A stretch of DNA of 64,000 nt from Nannochloropsis oceanica (lineage: Eukaryota > Sar > Eustigmatophyceae > Eustigmatales > Monodopsidaceae). The stretch covers positions 276,001-340,000 of the forward strand of contig CP038123.1 in the NCBI GenBank assembly GCA_004519485.1, written 5' to 3'. The position numbers and the translations under genes are program-made. Positions 46,481 through 58,200 of this stretch are shown here, piece by piece; position 1 is the first letter of the stretch, and each line of letters opens with the position of its first letter. The notes under the pieces are model-generated. The model was not told the origin of the DNA and did no database searches. It was given only the letters and a program-made list of their open reading frames with translations.

Positions 46481-48703
46481 ATGCAGCATCACCTCTTCGC
46501 CCTCCTCCTGCGGCGAGGAAGCATGCGGGCCGCCGTAACTACTGACAGGGTGTTTCGTCGCTGTACCATTGTCACCTCCACTTCCACAACAGCAAGAAGG
46601 ACGTTGAACCCCACCTCCACCGCGTTGCCCACACAAGTCAGAAAGTGGGAGCAGCAGCAGCAACAACAACATCTGCACCAGCAACAGCATGGAGGGCTCT
46701 TGGGCACTAGGAGCAGCAGATTAGTAGCCTCGTCCTCTTCTTCCTCCTCCATCAACAACCCCAACCGCTTGGGTCTAGGTCTCGCCGCGGCTGCTGTTGC
46801 CCTCGGCCTGATCAATGAACGAGAGGATTTGCCAGCGGAGGCCTGTGGGATAGTGGGTGTGGTGGGAGGGGAGGATGCCCGTGCGATTTTGCTGGAAGGG
46901 CTTAATGTGCTACAGAACAGAGGTTACGATTCTGCCGGTATTGCGACTATTTCTCCGGATCGGAATGAATTGACTGTAACGAAATATGCCTCGGCAGGTT
47001 CTACGCATGATTGTATTGAGTTGGTCAAAGAGAACAGCCACCGCCACAAGGGTCATCATTTAGGGATTGCTCATACGCGTTGGGCGACTCATGGAGGGAA
47101 GACGGATGAGAACGCGCACCCGCACACGGATGCCAAAGGAAGGGTGGCTGTGGTGCACAATGGCACGATTACGAATTCGCATGAGTTGCGCTCGGAGTTA
47201 CAGAAGACGAAAGGGATAAAGTTCGAGTCAGAGACTGACACGGAGATCATTGCGCAACTGATCGGCTTGGGACTGGACCAGAATTTAAGTTTGAAGGAGG
47301 CGGTGGAAGAGGCATTAAAACTCTGCGATGGGACGTGGGGTTTGGTGGTCCTCTCACCAAAGGAGCCGGATGAGTTGGTGGTGGCTTGTAACGGCTCCCC
47401 CATGGTGTTGGGGATTGGCGAAGGCCGCGTATTCATCGCATCCGAGACCTCGGCATTTAACCGCCACACCAAGAATTTCATTGCGCTCAAGGATGGGGAA
47501 ATCGGCGTGGTTCGTGCCGACGGGTCCACGTTGGATTTGTCCCGCGTCCAAAAGGCACCGGAGGTGAACATTTTGTTGTCCCCTGATCCTTACCCGCATT
47601 GGACTATTCGAGAGTGCCTAGAGCAGCCCGAGGCGATCGCCCGTGCCTTGGGCTTTGGCGGGCGCATGAGTGACACGCGCGTCTTCCTGGGGGGCTTAGA
47701 CAGGCAGAAGGACCGGATGAAGAGCATCGAGAACCTGGTCATGACGGGGTGTGGAACTAGTCTACATGCGGCCATGTACGCCGCCAAGCTTATGCGGGAA
47801 TTTGAGGCGTTTCGGACCGTTACAGCCGTGGACGCCGCGGAGGTCCGTTTATCAGACCTGCCAAAACATCATGCGGGCCTGTTGGCAATCTCCCAGTCGG
47901 GCGAGACGAAGGACGTGCACCGGGCAGTGGTCCTCGCGGATCGCCTTGGGCTTCCGACCATGTCGGTAGTCAATACGGTAGGGTCCCTCATTGCGCGTAC
48001 GACCAAGCTCGGCGTTTATCTCAACGCAGGGCGCGAGTCTTCCGTGGCAAGCACGAAGGCTTTTACCACCCAAGTGACGGTGTTGACGCTGATCACGGCC
48101 TGGTTTAGGCAGGTGAGGGAGGAAGCAGGCGAGGAGGCATTGCCTGGACGTGTCACGGAGTTGTTGGAAGCCCTTCAACGCATGCCAATCGGTTTTGGGA
48201 TGGCTCGTCGTACCCGGCAGCAGTGCGCGGCGCTCGCGACGCGGCTGAAGGACAAAGAACACATTTTCTTATTGGGGAAAGGGTATGCCGAGCCGATTGC
48301 GTTGGAGGGAGCGTTGAAGTTGAAGGAAATGGCGTATGTTCATGCGGAGGGCTATTCAGGGGGGGCTTTGAAACATGGTCCCTTTGCATTGATTGAGGGG
48401 AAAGAAGGCAAGCAGGGTGCGACGCCGATTATTTGTTTAATCTTTGACGACGAACACGCCCATCATATGCGCACCGCTGCAGAGGAAGTCAAGGCCCGTG
48501 GAGCCGATTTGATTGTTATCACGGACAACCCGAAATTGGCGCGTGGCCTGGTCCCTGACCCTATCATCATTCCGAGTAACGGCCCCTTAACGGCGCTGAT
48601 TGCAACCCTGCCGTTGCAGCTGTTAGCGTACGAACTGGCGATCTTGCGCGGAATTAATCCAGATAAGCCCAGGAACCTGGCCAAGGCCGTGACAGTCGAC
48701 TGA
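46481..48703 (+). CDS. GFAT: Glutamine:fructose-6-phosphate aminotransferase, intronless, with leader
   Basis: First step of hexosamine synthesis: fructose-6-phosphate plus glutamine to glucosamine-6-phosphate. One exon, 740 residues. The glutaminase domain starts at Cys122 ([11 protein letters not shown]) with [28 protein letters not shown] and SETDTEI. The isomerase has two SIS domains: [34 protein letters not shown], then [20 protein letters not shown]. It ends [11 protein letters not shown]. From the Cys to the end is 619 residues, close to bacterial GlmS and shorter than animal GFAT. The 121-residue extension starts with an Arg-rich, mitochondrial-like stretch, then a Gln/Ser-rich stretch. 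The nucleophile Cys must be N-terminal to work, and no Met precedes it, so proteolytic removal of the extension is implied, as in glutamate synthase. Lack of introns contrasts with neighbours. Confidence 0.93.
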   Translation: MQHHLFALLLRRGSMRAAVTTDRVFRRCTIVTSTSTTARRTLNPTSTALPTQVRKWEQQQQQQHLHQQQHGGLLGTRSSRLVASSSSSSSINNPNRLGLGLAAAAVALGLINEREDLPAEACGIVGVVGGEDARAILLEGLNVLQNRGYDSAGIATISPDRNELTVTKYASAGSTHDCIELVKENSHRHKGHHLGIAHTRWATHGGKTDENAHPHTDAKGRVAVVHNGTITNSHELRSELQKTKGIKFESETDTEIIAQLIGLGLDQNLSLKEAVEEALKLCDGTWGLVVLSPKEPDELVVACNGSPMVLGIGEGRVFIASETSAFNRHTKNFIALKDGEIGVVRADGSTLDLSRVQKAPEVNILLSPDPYPHWTIRECLEQPEAIARALGFGGRMSDTRVFLGGLDRQKDRMKSIENLVMTGCGTSLHAAMYAAKLMREFEAFRTVTAVDAAEVRLSDLPKHHAGLLAISQSGETKDVHRAVVLADRLGLPTMSVVNTVGSLIARTTKLGVYLNAGRESSVASTKAFTTQVTVLTLITAWFRQVREEAGEEALPGRVTELLEALQRMPIGFGMARRTRQQCAALATRLKDKEHIFLLGKGYAEPIALEGALKLKEMAYVHAEGYSGGALKHGPFALIEGKEGKQGATPIICLIFDDEHAHHMRTAAEEVKARGADLIVITDNPKLARGLVPDPIIIPSNGPLTALIATLPLQLLAYELAILRGINPDKPRNLAKAVTVD

Positions 48704-49665
48704 CTCGGTACCGTCGGGACGGAGCGGCAAGGAGGGAGGGAGGAAGGGAAGGAGGGAGAGGAGGAGAGGTTGAAGGAGAGAAGGGCAGTATGGGCCTGGG
48801 TGCAGGAGCAGGTGCGGTTGCGCAAGGTCAGGGAGGAGGGAGGGAGGGAGGAAGGGGGAGAAGGCTGGATGGAAGAAGGGCTACAAGCGACGGAGGTTCA
48901 GAAGGAGAAAGGAGTGAGAATTGCGATGATGGTTTAGCCTTTTTGACAAAGGAGGAGGGGAACGAGAGAGGGAACGAGTGAGTAGGATGTACAGGTTTAC
49001 TATCTTCTAGTGTCTTAGAAATCGATCGGTCCCCAGGGAGGGGGACAGTGAAAGAGAATACAGCCAGCCCATGATGATGTCATTGATGGGTGTCAGAGAA
49101 CAGCAGGAAATTAAAAAAAAGGAAATATGAGTAATGCACGGCGGTGGAAGAGGAAAACCTCCCCACTTCCCCATCAAAGAATACACGGATAAATTGTTTG
49201 GCAGCCGCCAAATAACAGCGTGAGATTAGGATTAGAATATTTAGACTTTAAAAGGGGAAGAGGGAAAGAAAAAAGGGGTAATAGTAGACGTATATTGAGT
49301 CTAGAAAACAGGGAAAATAAAGCCTTGATATCGGCCCCTTTTGGACGGCACGAAGGAGAAAGTTCCCCTAAAAAACAAGGGTAACGGGAAGAAAGTGACA
49401 ACCACCATACATTTTCAATATGAAGACAAACAAAAGAAATACCCGAAGAGTAGATCCCACTTTGAATATCGCCTTGCATAAGTGACCTTACTCTGTATAT
49501 CTCTTGAGGTCGGAAGACGGGGAGCAAGAGCACTGCGTAAATCAAAATAGACATGGTGAGAGGAGCAAGGAGATTGATAAGGATCAAGAAGAAAATAGTT
49601 TGGCACCACCATAATTTTTTCCATCTCCCTTTTATCCCCTCATGCGCTCGCTCATGATGTCTACC
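48704..49665. other. Intergenic region after GFAT
   Basis: GGGA-repeat DNA to about 48860, then AT-richer DNA without coding signs. Nothing is recognised. Confidence 0.4.
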
Positions 49666-49806
49666 TTAAGATGAAAATTGCTTGGCGGCAGCTTCTTCTC
49701 TTGAGGCGGGGGCGCGTTGAAGCCATGCATGGAGCGGGCGCTGCATCGCAAATGGGCCGCCCTTTGCCGCGAGCTTCTTGGCCACCTGATGCAACTTCTT
49801 CAGCTC
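49666..49806 (-). CDS. Terminal exon of an unidentified small basic protein
   Basis: After a weak acceptor (AACGAAG) the minus strand reads ELKKLHQVAKKLAAKGG, then FAMQRPLHAWLQRAP, and ends EAAAKQFSS and a TAA at 49666. This is helical, basic and protein-like. A likely upstream exon on the same strand at about 50025-49965 (KRSHGPTRISPNKWPSRQ) lacks a clear GT donor. I cannot join them or name the family; a mitoribosomal or nucleolar role is only a guess. Confidence 0.35.
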   Translation of the reverse strand, partial: ELKKLHQVAKKLAAKGGPFAMQRPLHAWLQRAPASREEAAAKQFSS

Positions 49807-51038
49807 CTTCGTTAGAAGGTTCGTAATAGGGAATTAAGGAATATGTAAGGGGAAAAAAAGAAATACAAAGATACACAGTCCATTGTATTCCAAGTATCAT
49901 TTCAACTTCGATCCTCTCCCTTCCTTCCTTCCTGCCCCACTCCCTCCCTCCCTCCCTGCCTCGAGGGCCACTTGTTCGGACTAATCCTGGTAGGCCCATG
50001 GCTTCTCTTGTGGTTAGAGGTGCTGCTTATAAATTGTAGTATTGTAATTAGGTTCATTATAAAGTCGTTTGAAAAGCTGCTTGCCCCCGGCTGACCCCTG
50101 TTTCCTCCCCCGTTGCCGGCACTTCCGGCCTTTTCTGCGGTCGCGTGATCTGGCCAATCACGCACAAAATTTTGTCATGTCAACCATGGACTTGAAATGA
50201 GGTAGCAGGGTAGTCCTCGCATTTCTAAGCTATCATAATCACTTGCACTATTGTATCATGTCGACCATGGATGGGATTTCCAGAAGTAAAAATAGAAAGT
50301 TTACCTGCGGTCGCGTTGAACTTCAATGGAATTCAAAGGGATTGGGAAGGGATTTCCATGGGGTACGCTTCAGGCCTGCCGCTCACCAACCAGCGTGGGT
50401 ACGCTTCAGGCCTGCCGCTCACCAACCAGGTGAAACACAAATGTCATACGGGTCCTGCATGATCAAAGCTAATACTTTGCCTTTTGTGTTAGGAACCAGG
50501 TTCCATTCGGTGTTGCATGAGAATGTCTTCCGTATATCCCGTGCCCTCAGACAGAAAAAGCCCGTGTTGGCGACGGCGGCGGAGAAGTGAAGGTTCTTCT
50601 TCCTCCCCCACCCCCCACTGCCATTTTTTTCTACATTTATAAACGGTCGAGCCGCACAAACCCGTAAGTTGCTCAAGTATCATGACCTGAGTGCCTTGTC
50701 TAATGTTGTACGATGCTCTGCATGATGCTGTGTCGGGATGCCTCGGCAAGTGTCAAATAAAGCCCTCGAAGGTTCACTTACAACAACAAGCCAAGCCAGG
50801 AAGTAGTCCAGTCACAGGTCAAACCCAAAAAAACAATGCACAGGAAGTCATGCCGCCCCTTGCTTGGATACACAGATGGTAGATGAGTACCTCAAGCATC
50901 CCAGAACGAGCTAATCATCACTCACCAAGAAACTTTCCCCGCCCTACCCAAGGGGTGTCGTCTTTCGTCTTTTCTGGTCATTGTTTCCAGCGCAGGTGCC
51001 GGTAAATTTCGTAGCTTCAGGTTTGAGGAGAGGCATCA
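49807..51038. other. Unassigned region with possible upstream exon
   Basis: Holds the possible upstream exon of the small minus gene (about 49965-50025), a short tandem duplication, and the 5' region of the Q-rich gene. Plus frames at 50243-50590 show no family features. Confidence 0.3.
50361..50429. repeat. Tandem duplication, period 36
   Basis: A unit starting GGGTACGCTTCAGGCCTG and ending ACCAACCAG occurs twice in a row, practically identical, so the duplication should be recent. Confidence 0.85.
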
Positions 51039-54000
51039 ATGACGGAAGCGGCTTGCGCGGTTGGCGAAGGAGGAAAAGGAGGAAGAGGAGGAGGAAACTA
51101 TTTTCAAGATGTCCCGCAGTACCATCAACAGCATTTTTACCAGACAGCTCCGCCTTTGTCACATCCGCCTCCTCTGCAACCACATCTTGATCAACCCCAC
51201 CAGCAGCAGCAGCAGCAACAGACATATCAGCCGCAGCAAATACCGCACCACCTATACCAGCACCAGCATCAGCAACAGCTGCAACAACAGCACCATCAGC
51301 AACAGTTTTATCAATACCGAGCAGGGCCATCGCTGCAATCCCAACAGGTGCCGGCTCTGCTGTCATCGTCGCTTCACGACCACTACCAGCAGCCGTCACT
51401 TTTCTTACATCACCATCAACAGCTCCAATACCCGCCCCCACCTTGGCAGCGGCGGCGACAAGCGCAGCAGCAGCAGCAGCCGCACGCTTATGAATACCAC
51501 CAGGCACTACAATTTCCCCCTCAGTCGTACGTGATCCGGCAGCCACCACTGTTGGCTCCGCAGCAGCAGCAGACGTACCACCACCACGCCCAACCCCACC
51601 ACCATCAGCAGCTGCGTCAGCAGCAACAGCAGCAGCAACAGCAGCAGCAGCAGCAGCAGCAGCTGTGGCAACATGGGGAAGAAGAGCAACAGTACGCTTC
51701 CTACCCATACCATCAGTCGCCCCCGCTCCCCCCCCAGTCGCCTCAACAGCAGAGGCATCAGCAGCAGCAACACCAGCAGCAATGGCAGCAAATACGCAAG
51801 AAGGACGATAATCAAAACCCACATGCCTTTGAAGATACTATTGCGGCCTTCACCCAAGACCTCTCGAGAGGAGGAAATAGCATGCTCCCTCCCGCAATCC
51901 CTTGCATGACGCACCGTCCTGATGTATCTTACTTCAGCGCTCCTACTGCCGCTTGTGCGCTTTCCCCAAATCCTGCTGACACCAAAGCAACGTCTCTCCC
52001 TCCCTCGGACAGCACCAGCACCAGCACCAGCAGCAGCAGTGGGAGGGGTGGAGAAATATCTCATCCGCTTCCAACGTCCGTGTCAACGGGCGAGTGGAGA
52101 GCCTGGCCTCCATTGATGGTATCGACAGGGCCTCAACACGCAGCATCAGCTTCAGGGTTACCCATCCCTCATATTGCTTTTGGAGGTGGCGGCGGTCACA
52201 GCAGCAGCAGCAGCAGCAACAGCAACGTGCCACGCCCATTCAATAGTCTAGCGGTTGCTCCTTCCTCTCTTCCTCCTGCTTCGGTTGTTCATTCTGACTC
52301 TTCTATCGACAACGTCACCCCCATCACCTGCAGCACTATCAACACTGCAGAAAAAGACCGACTTCCATCCTTCTGCGCCTCCTCCTCTTCCTCTGTATCC
52401 CATGCAGCCCCTACCTCCGACCCGAGAATGGCAGCGCCTATTCTTGAGGGTGGAGGGGGAGAGGGAGACCAGGGAGAAGGAGGGAAGCGAGGAGGAGGGA
52501 GGCGGAAATATGAGGCAGGGGAAAAGAGAAAGAGGAAGCGAAGGAGGGCGTCAACTGCTCTTGAGAATGATGCATGGAGGTCGACGACCGACGGGGGAAA
52601 GGGAGAAGAGGGAGGGGAGGGTGGGAGGGAGGACGACTCGAGAGTAGGGCGGCGCATGGATGAGAGATTGAGGGAACAGCAACGTCAGCACGAGGTTGAG
52701 ATTGAGACATTGAAGGTAGGGGAGGGAGGGAGGCAGTGAGGGAGGTAGAGAAGGAGGGAGGGAGGGAAGGAGGACGACAGATTTAGGTAAATCGCACGTT
52801 CTCGCGGTGGGAGGGAGGGAGGGAGGGAGGGAGGGAGGGAGGGAGGGAAAGACAGAGGGCGGGAATGACCGCTCCCTCACGTATTACACGTCATACCACC
52901 TGCACAGAGCGAACACGACGAGGAGCTTGCAAGGATGGAACGAATCATCCGTACCTCTTTATTAGCCCCCACCACCAAGCAAAGCCCTGCATCCTCCCTT
53001 CCTGACTGCCCCCCTCCCTTTATCCCTCCCATCCTCCCTCCAAAGGAGAAGGAGTTGGTTGAGGCCACGATGAGGATCAAGGAGCTGCTGAAGGAGGTGG
53101 AAAGTCGTGACCAAGAGGTGAAGCACAGCGAATCAATGTTCAACATCATGACACTGAAACACAATGCATTGAACTCAGGTGAGCGAGGGGTGGAGGGAGG
53201 GAGGGAGGGGGAGGTCGTGGGGTTGTAGAAGGAGGTGGAGCACCTGCATAATAATAATAATGAAGTATTATGAGCGTGCCCTCCGAGCACGTCGAGCTCA
53301 ATCGGACGAGGGGGAGGGGGAGGATAACGAGGAGTCATGGCGGCAATTTCATTAGATTACCGTATCTTTCAGTCCCTAGAACACCAACCACAAATGCTCC
53401 ATCCCTTCGCTCCCCCTCCCCTCTTTTCCAGTCATGAACGAAGCCAAAAGCGAGCTGATTAAGGCAGCCCGGGATTATCTCCCCGATCTGATCCCTGTCC
53501 GTATTTTTTGCGAGGCCACGGAGGAAGAGGTAGAGGAGGCCCTTCTCAAAGACGGATGCCTCCCTCCCCCTCTCCCTCCCCCCCTCCCTTCCTCCTTCTG
53601 TTCCTCCCCTTTCCGCCACGTTGGAAGCTATGGAATCCGAAGTAGCAGCGCAAGGTTAATTGCTCGACAAAATACGCACGCCAGAAGGACCAGCACCAGC
53701 AACACCGCTAACATTTACACCGCCGGCAACAGCACCGCCTGGAGTAGCAGCAGCAGCAACACCACTACCACCACCATCGAGGAGAGAGCCCGTAATGTCG
53801 TGGAACAGGCGGGTGATGCGCTAGACAATCTCCTTCGCAACGCTACCGTAGATCCCTTCATCCGTCACCAGGGGGAGATAACCGGCGTCGATATCTCCCT
53901 CCATCCCTCCCTCCACGCCTTCTCTCGGAAATGGGGTCGCGCCATGACTGATTTGTACGTCGAAAAAAGAAGAGAAATCGAGAAGTACTGTCCGTCGGGG

Positions 54001-54393
54001 CATTATCCCACCCCAGTGCTGTGGGAAGGAGGGAAGGAGGGAGCGGGAGGGAAGGAGATCTCATTGCCCGAGGTGTTGAGAAGGATATTGCAGGCTTTAA
54101 GGAAGGAGAGGGAGGGGAGCAGAGAAAGGGAGGGAGGGAGGGAGGGACGTGGGGGTGGGGTGGCGGGGGAGGAGGAGGGAGGCGTAGGGGGCTTACAAGA
54201 GAAAGAGAAGGAGGAAGGGGAGGAGAAGAGAGAAGTGGAGAAAGAGAAGAATAGAGAGGAAGAGGTAGTGGTGCTGGAGGGAGAGAAGATGGAGGAGGAG
54301 AAGAAGAAGAAAGAGGAGGAGGATAAGGAGAAGATGGGCCAGGACAGGGAAAGAGGAGAATATAGGGAGGCGTCCGGATCACCACCTCTTTGA
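51039..54393 (+). CDS. Gln/His-rich coiled-coil protein, unknown
   Basis: Not recognised. Three exons fit in phase: 51039-52715, 52908-53178 and 53432-54393, giving 969 residues. Residues 20-265 are Gln/His/Tyr-rich with poly-Gln runs. A Ser/Pro-rich part follows, then a basic stretch (GEKRKRKRRRAS) near 500 that could be a nuclear localisation signal. Exon 2 codes for a coiled coil (KEKELVEATMRIKELLKEVE). Exon 3 has a compact segment (MNEAKSELIKAARDYLPDLI, VRIFCEATEEEVEEALL) and a helical stretch (IEERARNVVEQAGDALDNLL), then a highly charged Glu/Lys tail. Architecture fits a nuclear scaffold or transcription cofactor, but no domain is assigned. The first ATG after an in-frame stop was taken as start. 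Confidence 0.7.
52808..52850. repeat. (GGGA)n tetranucleotide repeat in intron
   Basis: About ten units of GGGA in intron 1 of the Q-rich gene. The same repeat, or its complement, recurs in most introns of the window, e.g. 55379-55413, 59583-59622 and 62146-62200. Confidence 0.85.
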
Positions 54394-54597
54394 CATGTAG
54401 AAAGTGTAGAATTACTCATGGTAGTGTCCATATTTTAGATTGATTTTGTCGCCGAATAATTTGTCGAGTAAACAAGAAGACGACGAGATGGACGAGTGGA
54501 GAGAGGGAGAGAGTGAAGATGATGATAGTCAGAAGCGGGACAGAATCTCTCCATCGAAAAGACGGACGACGACGACGACGATGACAGCCGAAGGAAA

Positions 54598-54638
<41 letters not shown>

Positions 54639-55244
54639 CAATAAAGGCAATGCTCTGGAGTTGTGCGCCGCGCGCATTCGAGTCACCAAACTTGTAACTA
54701 CTATACTTGTACATACACACTTAACTCCACAGAAGAAGATACATGTTCCATATAAATGAGGCCTTGTAACAAAAGGAATTCATCCTCGAGACGGACCAGC
54801 CATGTAAAAGGACCGCCCAAGCACCCTGTCGTTTCCAAACGAGAAAGAAGAATCACTAAACGGCAGACAAAACTGACTCCTTGAAGGGCGGTAAAGGGAA
54901 AGAGGCGTCAGTTGTAGGGTTTTTGGTCGTAATTACACCATTTTGATCCTCTATTTACTATTTCTTCTTAGTGGCACTCTCATTACAAGGCAAGAACCCA
55001 CATTCTGGTGCCATTCCACAATAAGCACGCAACCACGGCTGCTTTAACCTCCCGCCCTTCCTTGAGCTTCTGTTCTGTCACTGTTGTCATTTGTTGTTTC
55101 TTGGTTCTTTCCATGACAACAAAGATTTCTCTTCCCTTTCCTAATTTGTGGGAATTATTTTTCCTCTTTTAACGATGACATTTATACAACCTTGTTACTT
55201 TAAAAAAAAATTCCCTTCCCCCTTGCTCCTTCCTTTTTCCCTGC
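54394..55244. other. Convergent intergenic region
   Basis: 3' ends of the Q-rich gene (+) and the MSH1-like gene (-) face each other. Contains a GAC-rich run and a GGAGCA hexanucleotide repeat, then AT-richer DNA. No gene is recognised. Confidence 0.4.
54597..54642. repeat. (GGAGCA)n repeat, about seven units
   Basis: Perfect or near-perfect hexanucleotide repeat beginning at GCAGGAGCAGGAGC. Confidence 0.85.
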
Positions 55245-58200
55245 CTATTTCCCCACCTTCCTCCTTCCATCTTTGTCCGACCATAGCGGAAACCCTCTCT
55301 CTATCATAGCATTAATCATCAGTCCTTCGAGTACCCTCGCCTCACCCTTGTGAGACAGGGGGACTGCCAACGCTTCCAGCCCTCCCTCCCTCCCTCCCTC
55401 CCTCCCTCCCTCGAAGCGGGTCCGGTGTTGTGCCAGCCGCTGACGAACGCTTTCGGTCTCGCCAACGTAAAATGAGGGAGGGAGGGAGGACGAGGGGGAG
55501 GAAGGGAGGAAGAGAATGTAAAGGCATGCACTGCCTTCAAGGGAAGGGGAGGGATCAAAACTGGGCAAGACCCGGTGGAAGGAAGGAAAGGAGGGAGGGA
55601 TTGAAGACAAAGAGGAAGGAGAGCTATAATAACGCTGCAAAACATCCCTCAGCACTTCCTCCGCCCCCTCAAGCGTCCTTCCTCCCTCCTTCCCTCCCTC
55701 CTTTCTTCCCTTCCCAGCCCCCCCTCGACAAGCCTCATCAAAGTCGCCTCCCAATACCCTAGCCCTCTCTAAGATCGTCTCAGGAATCCCGTATTTCCTC
55801 GCGGTGTACCATGCCATGGAATCCAGGCATCGACCATCTTCCAATTGGTACGTCCACTTCACCTTTCCTCCCTCCCTCCCTCCTCCCTCCCTCCCTTTCT
55901 CCGGGTATTCGAACCCCATGCGTTTCCATTGGACTCGACTGCTGGTTTTGAGAGGAAGGTTGAATATCTCGTGTAGATGGGTGGCAAATATTCCTGTGTA
56001 CAAATTAATTAATGAAAAATTAAATAAAAAAAATGAATGATGAATAAATAAATTAGTAGGTAAATATATGAATAAATGAATAAATACTTAATCAATTCAA
56101 TTTTTTTAAAAAAATCGAGAGTAATGAATATACAAATAGAAAAATTGAAAAAGAATAAATAAACAAAGAAAGACATGTAAATATGATATGCCATGGACGA
56201 ATAAATAAAGAAAAAAATATGTACACGAATGAAGAATAACCCCTCCTTCAAAGTCCAACGTCGGGACCAAATGCCAATACGTTTAATCAGCGATCAATTC
56301 CAGCATGGAGACAAAATGCTTACCTGTCACGGGCACCGCATCCAAAGCCTCAATCAACGCCCCCGACAAGGCTGCTCCCTCCCGGGCCGACGTCCCCTTG
56401 CCGAGTTCATCGAGAAACACCAACGACTTGGAGGACGAATCTCTAAGTAACACCCGAACATCGTCCATCTCGAGGGCGAAAGCTGACTTCCCCTCGCTCG
56501 GAACGTCGTAACTCGCCGTTCTCAGAAATAAATGGTCGAAGCGGGGAATGAAGACGCCGTGCCCATCGTTCCTCCCTCCCTCCCTTCCCCCTCCTTCTCC
56601 TCCTCCACCACCATCACCTTCCCCGCCCCGTCCCAAACCCTGCTCCCTCCCTCCCCCTCCCTCTCCCCCTTCCTCCACCACGCACGGGACCATCAGCCCG
56701 CAGTTCCCCAGCAAGGCCGCCACAGCCATTGCTCGCATTAATGTTGATTTCCCACTCATATTAGGCGCCGTGAGGATAAAGAGACCCTGCAGGTCTACCG
56801 TACTGCTCACTCCGCCGATGGAGCGCGGAAGCCAGTAAGGGGTGAGGTTGGGAAGTGTCAGACGCCAGAATGGAGGGAGGGAGGGAGGGGAGGGGAAAGT
56901 GCAGGGAGAAGGGTCGATGCTCTCTTCGGTGCTTCCCTCCTGCCTCCCTCCCTCCTCCCTTTTCGGTGGGGGTGGTGCAACCAGGGTCGGTAATACCCAT
57001 CCCTTTTGCTTGGCGGCCGCCACGTGTGCTGCGGCGGCTTGAAGGACAACGGCGAAGTGGATCGACGTCACCAGCGTGGGCAAATCTTCCCGGAGCTGGG
57101 ACGAGAGTGCGTGGAGGGAGCGTCGCACGGCAGCTGTTGCCAGGGAGCAGGAGGAGAGGTAGGTGTGGAGGGAGGCCTCGACGGACGCCGTGGTATAGCG
57201 GGAGGAGAGGGGCTTCCGGTGCCGGTCGGTGGGGTGGATGTAGGCCGAGGAGGAGGAGGAGGAGGAGGACGGGGAGGAGGGAGGGAAGGAGGAATGGAAG
57301 GTGGCACTGGGTTTCTTCTTCATCATCAAGGCGTTGTTGAAGGGGTCTAGGACGATCTCGCACTTGGGATCGAAGTCTGGAGGGAGGGAGGGACGGAGGG
57401 AGGGAGGGAGGGTGAGGTGTGATGGGTAGAAATAAAGATGCTAAAGAGAAGAAGGGCCTCATGCCGTTGAAGATTTGCAGAGTGTGACGCCCTCCCTCGG
57501 CGATACAAGTGAAAGCATAGGCGAAGGAGTCAGGGGGGGAAGGAGGGAGGGTGGGAGGACGCGAGGGAGGGCTGCAGACAAGGCAAATCGAAGCCCGAAT
57601 ACTAAAAGCAGCGAGCGAGTGCGCAATAGGAGATGGGATGGACACACAGAGGGAAGGAGGAGGGGAATGACCGGCTTATTGGAAGCTTACCTCGGGCAAC
57701 GGCTAAACACAAATCCTCTGCCGCCCCCTTCACTTTCTCTAGGGCGTCCCGCACGGACGGATGGTCTGGTCGAATGGCATTCCGAAACGGCTCTTCGTTC
57801 CGTTCAAAAAACAAGGAAGGCACTGTTGCTATCCCTCCTCCTCCCCCTCCTCCTCCCCTGCCTCCCCCTTTTCCCGCTGCGTCTCCCTCCGAGGAAGAGA
57901 AGGAGGACGGGGTAGAGGGATGGTCATCGATCCTACCTGGAATAATCACATCATGAATCGCCGCCACTGCTGCCGCCGCCCTCTCCCTCAGCCTTGCCTC
58001 GCCCACCTCCATCCCACTCTCATACGCCACAATCGCCCGCACGCTCGGTATGATGGCTTTGAACGGTGACGGTGACCGTCCTCCATTCCTCCCTCCCTCC
58101 TCCTCGCCCTCCTTCCCTCCCTCCTCCTCACCCAACACCACCAGCATGGCTTCTAAGCAGCCGACTACATCCCTGAAGAGCGGCACGTTGCCCTGGCCCA

